In this document: piece after piece, positions 21,500 through 30,591 of the stretch
Layout: every line of letters starts with the position of its first letter
Position numbering within the stretch: the stretch's first letter is position 1
Assembly (NCBI RefSeq): GCF_014843355.1
Contig: NZ_CP062137.1
Span: 1,302,001-1,366,000, forward strand
DNA length: 64,000 nt
Direction: 5' to 3'
Origin: Actinobacillus sp. GY-402
Lineage (GTDB): Bacteria > Pseudomonadota > Gammaproteobacteria > Enterobacterales > Pasteurellaceae
Position numbers and translations under genes: made by a program
The notes under the pieces: generated by a model
What the model saw: only the letters and a program-made list of their open reading frames with translations
Database searches by the model: none
What the model was told of the DNA's origin: nothing

Positions 21500-21662
21500 A
21501 GAGCGCTTTTGGGGAACATCGAAAAATAATGTTTTTATCCTCGACAGTTTGAAACGGCTGAAGAGCTCATCGTTGTAGTCAAACAGCATCTTGAATACGA
21601 TAGCCATCAACATATTCAATAGAAATTAAAAAGACTGATTCCGATAGATTCTCGAAATCAGT
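21500..21662 (+). pseudogene. Remnant of an IS3-family (IS150-like) transposase C-terminus
   Basis: The segment starts ERFWGT and, after a frameshift, from 21533 reads FYPRQFETAEELIVVV and KQHLEYDSHQHIQ, a stop, then KLKRLIP. This follows the C-terminal end of IS3/IS150-group orfB proteins (FWGxLKxEMFY...F.TAEELI..V.QYIEYYN..RIQ.KLKRLSP). In-frame stops and a shift show it is dead. No IS ends can be pinned down. It closes the bio locus on its downstream side. Confidence 0.75.
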
Positions 21663-21732
21663 CCTGATGTGTATCGTCTGAGGCTTTGCGGGCGGCTCAA
21701 AAAACGTTTAAAATTTTGACCGCACTTTACGC

Positions 21733-22593
21733 TTATTTCGTTAACAAATCCAAAGCTTCCTGATATTTCGCCACGGTTTTTGCAATCACTTCCGCCGGCA
21801 CTTTCGGCGCAGGCGGTTGTTTGTTCCAGCCGCTTTGTTCCAACCAATCGCGTACAAATTGCTTGTCAAAAGACGGCGGATTAGTGCCTTCTTTGTAAGT
21901 CTCCACCGACCAAAAACGGCTGGAATCCGGCGTCAGCACTTCGTCCATTAAGGTTAAGGTGCCGTTTTCATCCAAACCGAATTCAAATTTGGTGTCGCAA
22001 ATAATAATGCCTTTGGTTAAGGCGTACGCCGCCGCTTCTTTGTAAAGAGCAATGGCGGCATCGCGCACCTGCGCCGCCAATTCTTTGCCGATTTGACGTT
22101 CGCATTCCGCATAACTGATATTAATATCGTGATCGCCCACCTCTTCTTTGCTGGACGGAGTGAAAATCGGCTCCGGCAATTTGCTGGCTTCCACCAGACC
22201 TTTCGGTAATGCCAACCCGCAAATGGTGCCGGTTTGGCGATAATCTTTTAAGCCCGAACCGGTTAAATAACCGCGCACGATAGATTCGATTTTAATCGGT
22301 TTCAGGCGCTTCACCACCACCGCACGGTCTTTCACCGAATCCGCTTCCGCTTTCGGTAATACGTCGTAAACCGTTTCGCCGGTGAAATGGTTCGGCATAA
22401 TGTGCGCCAGTTTTTTGAACCAGAAATTAGAAATCTGCGTCAGAATTTCACCTTTACGCGGAATCGGATCATCCAAAATCACATCGAAGGCGGACAACCG
22501 ATCCGACGCCACCATCAACATGCGTTTATCATCGATTTCGTAAAGATCACGCACTTTACCGGAATAAATTTTTTTTAAGCTTAACTCTGCCAT
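21733..22593 (-). CDS. purC: SAICAR synthase (PurC)
   Basis: Phosphoribosylaminoimidazole-succinocarboxamide synthase, 286 residues, joins CAIR and aspartate with ATP in purine synthesis; the product is cleaved by PurB, releasing fumarate. Motifs: [43 protein letters not shown], and [12 protein letters not shown] with [12 protein letters not shown]. The length resembles the longer Haemophilus form rather than the 237-residue E. coli one. Monocistronic as far as visible, with a USS just after the stop (about 21719). Confidence 0.97.
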   Translation of the reverse strand: MAELSLKKIYSGKVRDLYEIDDKRMLMVASDRLSAFDVILDDPIPRKGEILTQISNFWFKKLAHIMPNHFTGETVYDVLPKAEADSVKDRAVVVKRLKPIKIESIVRGYLTGSGLKDYRQTGTICGLALPKGLVEASKLPEPIFTPSSKEEVGDHDINISYAECERQIGKELAAQVRDAAIALYKEAAAYALTKGIIICDTKFEFGLDENGTLTLMDEVLTPDSSRFWSVETYKEGTNPPSFDKQFVRDWLEQSGWNKQPPAPKVPAEVIAKTVAKYQEALDLLTK

Positions 22594-22716
22594 GATAGTT
22601 GCCTTTTATGGGGAAAAATTCGGCAAAATTATACCGCATTTTTTCAAAAAGGTAAGCAAACGATTGCGAAAAGTAAAACCCTAAAGCAAAAACGCACCGT
22701 TTTGCCGCTTTTATTC

Positions 22717-24339
22717 TCAACCCAACCAATAAATTCCCTGGTAAGGTTTTAGGATTAAAAAATCATCCGATTTTTCAACATCGTTATAGTTATTCATCAG
22801 CACTTCACCATGCGGCTGCAAACAAACCCTTTGAACCGTACGACTGAAGTTCGCAACTACGGTTAATGTCTGTCCGTCGGCTTTGCGTTTATAAGCCCAC
22901 ACGAATTCATGATTCGGCAACAGATCGCAATAATCGCCGTCGGTAAACACGGGCAGCTCTTTGCGGAGCCGGATTAAACGCTGATAAACGTAAAACACCG
23001 AATGTTTATCCGCCAGCGCCTGTTCAACGTTGATTTCCGCATAACTTTTCGCCGCCTCAATCCAAGGCGTACCACCGGTAAAACCGGCATTCGGGGAAGC
23101 GTCCCATTGCATCGGCGTGCGGGAATTGTCACGGGATTTCTGGGCTAAAACTTGTAAAATTTCGCCCGCACTTTTCCCTTGTTCCTGCAGAATTTGATAC
23201 GCATTCAGACTTTCCACGTCACGATACTGTTTAATTGAAGAGAAATTCGGATTAATCATGCCGATTTCTTCGCCCTGATAAATATAAGGCGTGCCTTGCA
23301 TACCGTGCAGTACCATCGCCAGCATTTTGGCGGAAGCGGTGCGAAATTCGCCTTCATCGCCGAAACGGGATACGATACGCGGCTGATCATGATTACACCA
23401 AAACAGCGCATTCCACGCACGATTATGCATACCTTGCTGCCAATAGTTGAAAATGGATTTCAGCTGGACGTAATCCGGTTTGGCGTAAGTCCATTTTTCG
23501 CCGTTCGGGTAATCCACTTTCAGATGATGGAAATTAAAGGTCATGGATAGCTCATTTCCCGCCAAACTGGCATATTGCTGACAATGTTCCAGCTTGGTGG
23601 AAGACATTTCTCCGACGCTCATTAAATTGAAAGGTTTAAGCGCATTTTTATTTAAATCCTGCAAATATTGGTGAATTTTCGGTCCGTCCGTATAAAAACG
23701 ACGACCGTCACCTTCGAAATCGTCTTCGAACACCGCCGGTTTGGAAATCAAATTCACGACGTCTAACCGCAAACCGTCCACCCCTTTTTCCGCCCAAAAA
23801 CGGCAAATATCGTAAAGTTCGGCGCGCAATTTAGGATTTTCCCAGTTGAGATCCGCCTGCTCCGGCGCGAATAAATGCAGATAATATTTTTGCGCTTTGT
23901 CCGACCATTTCCACGCACTGCCGCCGAATTTGGATTGCCAGTTGGTGGGCTGCTCCCGCCAGATATAATAATCGTGATATTCGCTGTTCGGATCTTCGCC
24001 CCGTTTGAACCAGTCATGAAAGGTTGAACTGTGGTTGAACACCATATCCATCACGATACGAATATGACGTTTGTGCGCTTCGGCGACTAATTGCTCGAAA
24101 TCGTCCATCGTGCCGTAAATCGGATCGATATTGCGATAATCGGCGATATCGTAACCGTTGTCGATTTGCGGCGATACGTACATCGGCGTCAGCCAGATGC
24201 CGTCAACCCCAAGGCGTCGCAAATAATCCAAACGACGAATAATTCCCTGAATGTCGCCCGTGCCCGAACCGGTACTGTCCTGAAAACTTTTCGGATAAAT
24301 CTGATATATAACGCCGTTTTTCCACCACTCGGTTTGCAT
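22717..24339 (-). CDS. treC: Trehalose-6-phosphate hydrolase
   Basis: TreC, 540 residues, a GH13 cytoplasmic enzyme that splits trehalose-6-phosphate into glucose and glucose-6-phosphate. N-terminus WWKNGVIYQIYPKSFQDSTG; conserved GH13 regions: DMVFNHSS, DGLRLDVVNLI (nucleophile Asp), GEMSS (acid/base Glu) and WCNHDQPRIVSRFGDEG (stabiliser Asp). Lies 93 bp after treB on the same strand, with an inverted USS-like pair in the gap. The product enters glycolysis. Confidence 0.96.
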   Translation of the reverse strand: MQTEWWKNGVIYQIYPKSFQDSTGSGTGDIQGIIRRLDYLRRLGVDGIWLTPMYVSPQIDNGYDIADYRNIDPIYGTMDDFEQLVAEAHKRHIRIVMDMVFNHSSTFHDWFKRGEDPNSEYHDYYIWREQPTNWQSKFGGSAWKWSDKAQKYYLHLFAPEQADLNWENPKLRAELYDICRFWAEKGVDGLRLDVVNLISKPAVFEDDFEGDGRRFYTDGPKIHQYLQDLNKNALKPFNLMSVGEMSSTKLEHCQQYASLAGNELSMTFNFHHLKVDYPNGEKWTYAKPDYVQLKSIFNYWQQGMHNRAWNALFWCNHDQPRIVSRFGDEGEFRTASAKMLAMVLHGMQGTPYIYQGEEIGMINPNFSSIKQYRDVESLNAYQILQEQGKSAGEILQVLAQKSRDNSRTPMQWDASPNAGFTGGTPWIEAAKSYAEINVEQALADKHSVFYVYQRLIRLRKELPVFTDGDYCDLLPNHEFVWAYKRKADGQTLTVVANFSRTVQRVCLQPHGEVLMNNYNDVEKSDDFLILKPYQGIYWLG

Positions 24340-24373
24340 GTTGAATTCCTTAAAATAGTCAAGAATAAAGGTA

Positions 24374-24416
24374 AAAGTGCGGGCGTTTTTTGCAACGTTT
24401 TTTCACCGCACTTTGA
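24374..24416 (-). terminator. Inverted USS-like pair between treB and treC
   Basis: AAAAGTGCGGGCG near 24374-24386 and CACCGCACTTT near 24406-24416 form an imperfect stem around a T-rich loop. On the transcript it follows treB and may reduce read-through into treC. Confidence 0.5.
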
Positions 24417-24432
24417 GAAAATAAGAGAAAGA

Positions 24433-25860
24433 TTATTCGATTTCGCCTTTCAGTGTTTTGCGTTTATAAACCGCCATGGTCAACACAATCGGCACCACAA
24501 TGGCAACTAACATGGCAAGCGCATAAAAGCCCCAGTATTGGTGTTGAATGGAAAGAATGCCCGGCAATCCGCCGACGCCGATACTACCGGCCAGCACGCC
24601 GGCGAAACCGCATATCAACGCCGCACAGGCCGATCTCGTCATGGCGCATAACATCGGGAAACGGTATTTTAAGTTAATACCGTACATGGCCGGTTCGGTT
24701 ACGCCAAGGTAAGCGGAAAGCGCCGCAGGCACCGCTATTTCGCGTACGCTGGCTTTCTTCGCCATAATCAGCACCGCAACGACGGCGGAAGCCTGCGCGA
24801 TATTTGACAACGCGATTAACGGCCATACCGGTGTGCCGCCGATGCTTTGGATCATTTGCATATCAATGGCCAATGAAGTTTGGTGTACGCCGGTCACGAC
24901 AAGCGGCGCATACAGAAAACCGAATAAAGCCGCTCCGATAGGCGCGAATTCGCCGGTCATCGCCGCTTTCACCACAAAGGCGACGCCGTTACCGATTTCA
25001 CGACCGATAGGACCGATGATACTGTGCGCCAAAAATACGGCTAAAATAAGCGAAGTCACAGGCACAATAATCAGATTTAAGAAATCCGGCACGATTTTAT
25101 TTAAGAAACGTTCGATATAAGAAAGGGTTAAGCCCGCCATAATGGCCGGAATAACCTGCGCCTGATAACCGACTTTTTCAATAGAGAACAGGCCGAAATC
25201 CCATACTTCCGGAATTTGTGAACCCAAGGCATAGGAATTCATTAATTGCGAAGACACCAACGTGATACCAAGGGTGATACCAAGAATCGGCGAAGTGCCC
25301 ATTTTACGCGCGATGGACCAACATATTCCCACCGGCAGGAAGAAGAAAATCGCCTCGCCGATAAGCCATAAGAAACTGTGCATGCTCGCCCAGAACGTGC
25401 TGATATCGACCAAGGTTTTCATTCCGTCGTCAAACATTTTAATATCGCCGATCACGTTACGGAAACCTAAAATCAAACCTCCGCTGATCAAGGCCGGTAA
25501 CAGTGGGATGAAGATATCCGCCATATGGGAAATCAGATTTTCATACCATTTTTGATTTTGACGGGCGGCGGCTTTCACTTGCTCTTTGTCCACACTGGTC
25601 AAACCGGTTTTTTCCAGCAAGATTTTGTAATAATCGCCGACTTCCTGCCCGATAACCACCTGATATTGTCCGCCGGTTGAAAAATTCGCTTTTACCATCG
25701 GCAATTCTTCGATGGCTTTGGCGTTCACTTTGCTTTCATCGTTTAAAACAAAGCGTAATCGGGTGATACAGTGCGTTACCGTCACAATATTTTCCCGACC
25801 GCCGATATAAACGATTAATTCGTCAATATTTTTAGGATCCACCTTACTGATTTTCGCCAT
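24433..25860 (-). CDS. treB: PTS trehalose-specific EIIBC component
   Basis: Inner-membrane permease, 475 residues, importing trehalose as trehalose-6-phosphate. The EIIB domain (residues 1-85) carries the phosphorylated Cys in VTVTHCITRLRFVL. The EIIC domain has about ten hydrophobic segments from residue 105 on, with FIPLLPALISGGLILGFRN and GVTEPAMYGINLKYRFP. No EIIA domain, so phosphate must come from Crr. The ATG at 25860 is preceded by GGAGAAA; a TTG five codons earlier is less likely. Product feeds TreC. Confidence 0.95.
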   Translation of the reverse strand: MAKISKVDPKNIDELIVYIGGRENIVTVTHCITRLRFVLNDESKVNAKAIEELPMVKANFSTGGQYQVVIGQEVGDYYKILLEKTGLTSVDKEQVKAAARQNQKWYENLISHMADIFIPLLPALISGGLILGFRNVIGDIKMFDDGMKTLVDISTFWASMHSFLWLIGEAIFFFLPVGICWSIARKMGTSPILGITLGITLVSSQLMNSYALGSQIPEVWDFGLFSIEKVGYQAQVIPAIMAGLTLSYIERFLNKIVPDFLNLIIVPVTSLILAVFLAHSIIGPIGREIGNGVAFVVKAAMTGEFAPIGAALFGFLYAPLVVTGVHQTSLAIDMQMIQSIGGTPVWPLIALSNIAQASAVVAVLIMAKKASVREIAVPAALSAYLGVTEPAMYGINLKYRFPMLCAMTRSACAALICGFAGVLAGSIGVGGLPGILSIQHQYWGFYALAMLVAIVVPIVLTMAVYKRKTLKGEIE

Positions 25861-25885
25861 AGGATATTTCTCCAACTATTAAAAT

Positions 25886-25964
25886 TGTTTCAATTATAAC
25901 CCATGAACATACCGTGTAAATGGGAACGTTCCCATTTTTATTCAGAAATGTGACAAGGATCACA
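25886..25964 (-). promoter_or_regulatory. treB promoter with operator and CRP site
   Basis: On the minus strand a consensus -10 TATAAT (25893-25898) stands 16 bp from -35 TTTACA (25915-25920), putting the start near 25886. A perfect 20-bp palindrome, AAATGGGAACGTTCCCATTT (25918-25937), overlaps the -35 and is a LacI-type operator, presumably for TreR encoded alongside. Further upstream TGTGACAAGGATCACA (25949-25964) is a full CRP consensus (TGTGA-N6-TCACA), centred about 70.5 bp before the start, a class I activation position. Confidence 0.85.
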
Positions 25965-25969
25965 AAAAT

Positions 25970-26908
25970 TTAAGATTGTTCAACTGAAATCAGATGATGT
26001 TCCGTTAAAGATTCTCCCTGCAACTGCCGCATTAATAACTCCACCGCTTTCAGTCCGGCCTGATAATAGCCGAAATCAAAAGATAAAGCGTTTGGCAACA
26101 TATATTGCAGTGGCTCGTTATATCCTACGTATGCCATCTGAAAAATCTTTCCGGATTGTTGGGAAAATTTAAACGCGCCTAAAGCAAGCCGGCCGGTAGC
26201 GCAAACCAGTGCATCCACCGGTTGGGTAAAAAGCTCCGCACAATGACGGTATGCACTTTCCGCGCTAAGTTCCACCAATGTCAGATTCGGGAGAATATGA
26301 TGAGAGCGACAAAATTGTAAATAACTTTGAGTGCGAAGCTTACCCGTGGTTTCGTCACTGTCCTCAATGCCCAAATAAGCGATCCGGCGGTGCCCTTGTC
26401 GGTAAAGCTCCGACATCAGGCAAGTAATCGCCTGCTCATCATTATAATAAATAGAATTAATATTCGGATAAGTGCGCGCAATCACAACCAAAGGGCCTTG
26501 CCACTCCTGCACGATTTCAAGAGGTAAGGGAAAAAAACCAAAAAGAATAACGGCATTAACCTGACGTTTACGAAAAAGCTGAAAATGATGCCGCACTTGT
26601 TCGGCTTGAAAGCGGCTTTCGACTATCAGCGGCGTAATGTGTTCGACTTGCAGCGCCTGTAAAATTGCGCGTAAAGTTTGCGATTCGCTGCCCGAATCAA
26701 GTTTTGAAACAATCACGCCGACCACCGGTTCCCGCCCCGCTCGCATAGCACGTGCGGAACGATTAGGCTGAAAACCGAGCCGATCAATGACCCGTTGCAC
26801 TTTCTCTCGAGTTTCCGACCGCACTTTAGGATCCTTATTCAGCACGCGGGAAACCGTCGATTTCCCCACATTGCAGAGTTTGGCAATTTCATTAATGGTG
26901 TATTTCAT
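25970..26908 (-). CDS. treR: LacI-family trehalose operon repressor
   Basis: TreR, 312 residues. The N-terminal LacI helix-turn-helix is YTINEIAKLCNVGKSTVSRVLN, with the hinge region RVIDRLGFQPNRSARAMRAGREP; the rest is a periplasmic-binding-protein-like effector domain (GVIVSKLDSGSESQTLRAI, YYNDEQAITCLM). In E. coli TreR senses trehalose-6-phosphate. It lies upstream of treB on the same strand, and the treB promoter fills the gap between them. A short palindrome AATACGTATT lies right before its start codon. Confidence 0.93.
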   Translation of the reverse strand: MKYTINEIAKLCNVGKSTVSRVLNKDPKVRSETREKVQRVIDRLGFQPNRSARAMRAGREPVVGVIVSKLDSGSESQTLRAILQALQVEHITPLIVESRFQAEQVRHHFQLFRKRQVNAVILFGFFPLPLEIVQEWQGPLVVIARTYPNINSIYYNDEQAITCLMSELYRQGHRRIAYLGIEDSDETTGKLRTQSYLQFCRSHHILPNLTLVELSAESAYRHCAELFTQPVDALVCATGRLALGAFKFSQQSGKIFQMAYVGYNEPLQYMLPNALSFDFGYYQAGLKAVELLMRQLQGESLTEHHLISVEQS

Positions 26909-27067
26909 AAATACGTATTCTAAATATTGGCGTGATAAATTGTGAAAAAATTATACTGAAAATAGGTTTCCTCCGCTATATAAAAGCTTCTCCCTTTATT
27001 GGCATCTTGCACAAAATCCCGAAATAACCGAAAATACGCCCCAATTTTAACCAAATAAGAATCCATC

Positions 27068-28648
27068 ATGTCATATCCACAAGAAGTCAATAAACGTCGC
27101 ACTTTTGCGATTATTTCTCATCCCGACGCGGGTAAAACCACCATCACGGAAAAAGTGTTGCTGTACGGAAACGCCATTCAAACCGCAGGTTCGGTGAAAG
27201 GCAAAGGCTCGCAGGCCCATGCCAAATCCGACTGGATGGAAATGGAAAAACAACGCGGGATTTCCATTACCACGTCCGTCATGCAATTCCCTTATAACGA
27301 TTGCCTGGTGAACCTGCTCGATACGCCGGGACACGAGGACTTTTCGGAAGACACCTACCGCACATTAACCGCCGTGGACAGCTGCTTAATGGTGATCGAC
27401 GCGGCAAAAGGGGTGGAAGATCGCACCATAAAATTAATTGAAGTGACCCGTTTGCGCGACACGCCGATTTTAACCTTCATGAACAAACTCGACCGCGATA
27501 TTCGCGATCCCATGGAATTATTGGACGAAGTGGAAAGCGTGCTGAAAATCCATTGCGCGCCGATCACCTGGCCTATCGGCTGCGGAAAATTATTTAAAGG
27601 CGTGTACCATCTTTACAAGGACGAAACCTATTTATATCAAACCGGTCAAGGTCACACCATTCAGGCAGTGCGCATCATCAAAGGCTTGAACAATCCGGAA
27701 CTGGACGCCGCCGTGGGCGACGATTTAGCGCAACAACTGCGTGAAGAACTAGAATTGGTCCAAGGCGCCTCCAACGAGTTCGATCAGTCGTTATTTATCC
27801 GCGGCGAGCTGACGCCGGTGTTTTTCGGAACGGCATTGGGGAATTTCGGCGTCGATCACTTCCTCGACGGCCTAACGCAATGGGCGCCGAAACCGCAAGC
27901 GCGTCAGGCGGATACCCGCATCGTCGAAAGTGCGGAAGAAAAATTCACCGGTTTTGTGTTCAAAATTCAGGCGAATATGGATCCGAAACACCGCGACCGC
28001 GTGGCGTTCCTGCGCGTCGTTTCCGGCAAATACGAAAAAGGCATGAAACTCAAACACGTACGCATCGGCAAAGACGTGGTGATTTCCGACGCGCTCACCT
28101 TCATGGCGGGCGATCGCACTCACGCGGAAGAAGCCTATGCCGGCGATATTATCGGCTTGCACAACCACGGCACCATTCAAATCGGCGACACCTTCACCCA
28201 AGGCGAAGAATTGAAATTCACCGGCATTCCGAACTTTGCGCCGGAACTGTTCCGTCGCATCCGACTGAAAGATCCGTTGAAACAAAAGCAGTTGCTGAAA
28301 GGCTTGGTACAGCTTTCCGAAGAAGGTGCGGTACAGGTTTTCCGCCCGCTGACGAACAACGATCTCATCGTCGGCGCGGTGGGCGTGTTGCAGTTTGACG
28401 TGGTGGTTTCACGGCTGAAAACCGAATATAACGTAGAAGCCGTTTACGAAAACGTCAACGTGGCGACCGCGCGCTGGGTGGAATGCGACGACGCGAAAAA
28501 ATTCGAAGAATTTAAACGCAAAAACGAACAGAATTTGGCGCTCGACGGCGGCGACAACCTCACTTACATTGCGCCGACCATGGTAAACCTGAATCTATCG
28601 CAGGAACGCTATCCCGACGTGACCTTCTTCAAAACCCGCGAACACTGA
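27068..28648 (+). CDS. prfC: Peptide chain release factor 3
   Basis: RF3, 526 residues, a translational GTPase that removes RF1 and RF2 from the ribosome after termination. G1 [17 protein letters not shown]2 region [13 protein letters not shown]3 [15 protein letters not shown]4 FMNKLDRD. The C-terminal domain ends TFFKTREH. G+C-richer than the surrounding intergenic DNA. Divergent from treR, with 159 bp of A+T-rich DNA between. Confidence 0.98.
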   Translation: MSYPQEVNKRRTFAIISHPDAGKTTITEKVLLYGNAIQTAGSVKGKGSQAHAKSDWMEMEKQRGISITTSVMQFPYNDCLVNLLDTPGHEDFSEDTYRTLTAVDSCLMVIDAAKGVEDRTIKLIEVTRLRDTPILTFMNKLDRDIRDPMELLDEVESVLKIHCAPITWPIGCGKLFKGVYHLYKDETYLYQTGQGHTIQAVRIIKGLNNPELDAAVGDDLAQQLREELELVQGASNEFDQSLFIRGELTPVFFGTALGNFGVDHFLDGLTQWAPKPQARQADTRIVESAEEKFTGFVFKIQANMDPKHRDRVAFLRVVSGKYEKGMKLKHVRIGKDVVISDALTFMAGDRTHAEEAYAGDIIGLHNHGTIQIGDTFTQGEELKFTGIPNFAPELFRRIRLKDPLKQKQLLKGLVQLSEEGAVQVFRPLTNNDLIVGAVGVLQFDVVVSRLKTEYNVEAVYENVNVATARWVECDDAKKFEEFKRKNEQNLALDGGDNLTYIAPTMVNLNLSQERYPDVTFFKTREH

Positions 28649-28689
28649 TAACCTGCAACAGGATAAAAAGGCAAGCTCCATTTGCCTTT

Positions 28690-29031
28690 TTATTTTTCTT
28701 CCGTTTTCGGAAAAACAACCGTTAACAGAAATTTAAAATTTTCCAAGCCAAACAAGGCGTGAGGAACGTTGGCAGGCATGACTATGCTTTCTCCGGCAGA
28801 CACTTCATAATCCGTTTTATCAATGGTAATACGCGCTTTACCTTCCAGTACGGTGACTAAAGCATCGCCCGGAGATTTATGCGCGCTGATCTCTTCATCT
28901 TTCGGAATGCTGAATAAAGTCAGTCCTACGCCTTTGCTTTGCGCCAGGGTTTTGCTGATTACCTGCCCTTCGTGAAAAGCGATTTGGTCCGCTAATTTTA
29001 GTACCGTCGCTTTTTCGATATTTTTTAACAT
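28690..29031 (-). CDS. Small single-domain cupin protein
   Basis: A 113-residue protein forming one cupin_2 barrel. Motif 1 is weak around SAHKSPGDALVTVLEG (His, Asp) and motif 2 is VMPANVPHALFGLENF (His). No assignable catalytic activity; such small cupins bind small molecules or metals. It follows the DASS transporter on the same strand after 87 bp, but an inverted USS terminator lies between, so it may be only partly co-transcribed with the lyase-transporter genes. Ends close to prfC, convergent. Confidence 0.8.
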   Translation of the reverse strand: MLKNIEKATVLKLADQIAFHEGQVISKTLAQSKGVGLTLFSIPKDEEISAHKSPGDALVTVLEGKARITIDKTDYEVSAGESIVMPANVPHALFGLENFKFLLTVVFPKTEEK

Positions 29032-29074
29032 AACGAATTCCTCTTCTAACGTGACAAAAAACTTTCATTATTTT

Positions 29075-29103
29075 GACCGCACTTTTCTAAAAAAAGTGCG
29101 GTC
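29075..29103 (-). terminator. Inverted USS terminator after the DASS transporter gene
   Basis: GACCGCACTTTT (29075-29086) and AAAAGTGCGGTC (29092-29103) form a 12-bp stem with a 5-nt loop. The flanks are T-rich in both directions (TTTTTT follows at 29105 on the plus strand; on the minus strand the stem leads into AAAATAATG). Confidence 0.75.
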
Positions 29104-29118
29104 GTTTTTTCTACTGTT

Positions 29119-30522
29119 TTAATAAAGCCCTAATAATTTCCACCATGCCAGACCAACGGTAAAGACGATAAGCACATTAACCGACACCAGTACAAAATTG
29201 ATTTTGTAGAATCTCAGACGGTCAAAATAGCCCTGAGCAAAATAAATAGGGCCGGGGCCGCCGCCGTATTCCGTGGTACTCCACATTAAATTGCTGAAAA
29301 TACCGAAACAAATCGCCACCATCATCGGCGGCGCGCCGACGGCAATTGCCGTGGCGACAAACGGTGCGTATAATGCGGCGACATGCCCCGTAGCGGTGGC
29401 AAAGAGATAGTGCAAATAAATATAAAGTAATCCCAATACGACAAAAGTTTCAATCGCCCCCACGCCTTGCATCGCATTGCCGAGAATTGCCGTCATCCAT
29501 TTGATAAATCCCAGCTCGGATAATCCGCCGGCTAACGCAATGATGGCGCCAAACCAAATCACGGTGTCCCATGCGGCATGATCGTTAAGCAAATCTTTCC
29601 AGCTCACGGCATTCGTCGCAAACAGATAAGCCGCTAAGGCCAGCCCAACGGACGTAGCCGAGAAACCGGTAATCAAACTGGTTCCCCAACCTGCAAGCGC
29701 AAGAAAAAAGCCGCCAAACACTTTTTTCTCTGCGACGGTCATCGGCCCTAATTCAGCATATGACCGTTTTCCCATGACTTTGGCCTCAGGCGTTCTTTTC
29801 AACGACGGATTAAGAATTTTGTATGCCAGCAACGGCATAATGACAAAACAAATCAACATGGGAACGACGGCAGCGACAAACCAGCCCGTCCATGTGATAT
29901 CAAGTCCGAAATTTTTCTTCGCTAAATCGCCGACCAACGGATTGGCCGCCATTCCCGTTAAAAACATCGCGCCGGTAATCGGCGTGAACTGATAACAAGC
30001 CATAATGAGAAAATCACCGATTTTTTTACCCGATTCGCCGGGATATGAATCCAGCACGTCATTAATGGATTTCGCAATAGGGAAAATAATCCCGCCCGAA
30101 CGGGCCGTAACCGAAGGCATCGCCGGCGCCATAATTAAATCGGACACGCCCAATGAATAAGCAATCCCGAGACTGCTACCGCCAAACAAAGACAGCATTT
30201 TATAGGCAATACGTTTGCCCAATCCGGAGGTGACGAACCCCAGCGATAGAATATAGGCGCAGAAAATCAGCCATACCGTGCCGCTGGCAAAACCTGATAA
30301 CGCTTGTTTATCGGTTAACGTACCGGTAAAAATGGATACGCACAACGCAATCAGCATAACGGCGCCGGACGGCAACGGCTGAGTTAAAATGGCGACGATA
30401 GTTGCCGCAAAAATCGCAAACATATGCCAAGCTTTCGGCGCCAGCCCTTCGGGAACGGGGATAAACCAAATAATCACGGCGAGCATAACCGGAATCAGTG
30501 CGGCGAGAATTTTATTAGACAT
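29119..30522 (-). CDS. DASS-family anion (dicarboxylate) transporter
   Basis: A 467-residue inner-membrane carrier of the divalent anion:sodium symporter family (CitT/TtdT/SdcS group), with about 12 hydrophobic segments. Family features: the N-terminal PKAWHMFAIFAATIVAILTQ, two hairpin-type motifs (SLGVSDLIMAPAMPSVTARS; ATATGHVAALYAPFVATAIA) and the final SNLMWSTTEYGGGPGPIYF. Members move C4-dicarboxylates, tartrate or citrate, often as antiporters in anaerobes; the exact substrate cannot be read from sequence. Downstream of the lyase gene, separated by a terminator-like hairpin. Inferred role: import the lyase substrate, possibly exchanging it for succinate. Confidence 0.9.
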   Translation of the reverse strand: MSNKILAALIPVMLAVIIWFIPVPEGLAPKAWHMFAIFAATIVAILTQPLPSGAVMLIALCVSIFTGTLTDKQALSGFASGTVWLIFCAYILSLGFVTSGLGKRIAYKMLSLFGGSSLGIAYSLGVSDLIMAPAMPSVTARSGGIIFPIAKSINDVLDSYPGESGKKIGDFLIMACYQFTPITGAMFLTGMAANPLVGDLAKKNFGLDITWTGWFVAAVVPMLICFVIMPLLAYKILNPSLKRTPEAKVMGKRSYAELGPMTVAEKKVFGGFFLALAGWGTSLITGFSATSVGLALAAYLFATNAVSWKDLLNDHAAWDTVIWFGAIIALAGGLSELGFIKWMTAILGNAMQGVGAIETFVVLGLLYIYLHYLFATATGHVAALYAPFVATAIAVGAPPMMVAICFGIFSNLMWSTTEYGGGPGPIYFAQGYFDRLRFYKINFVLVSVNVLIVFTVGLAWWKLLGLY

Positions 30523-30552
30523 AATCGTTCTCCAATGTAAAAAACTAAGAAA

Positions 30553-30585
30553 AAACGAACCGCACTTTACGTAGACGGTTCGTTT
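30553..30585 (-). terminator. Terminator/attenuator between lyase and transporter genes
   Basis: AAACGAACCG (30553-30562) and CGGTTCGTTT (30576-30585) form a 10-bp stem with a 13-nt loop containing a USS core. On the minus strand a T-run and T-rich tract follow. As the transporter gene lies only 30 bp further on, this probably gives more lyase than transporter transcript. Confidence 0.7.
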
Positions 30586-30591
30586 CGTCGA

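Noticed and set aside
27880-28398. 172-codon plus-strand open frame inside prfC
   Set aside because: Out-of-frame shadow of a highly conserved gene, extremely Arg/His-rich.
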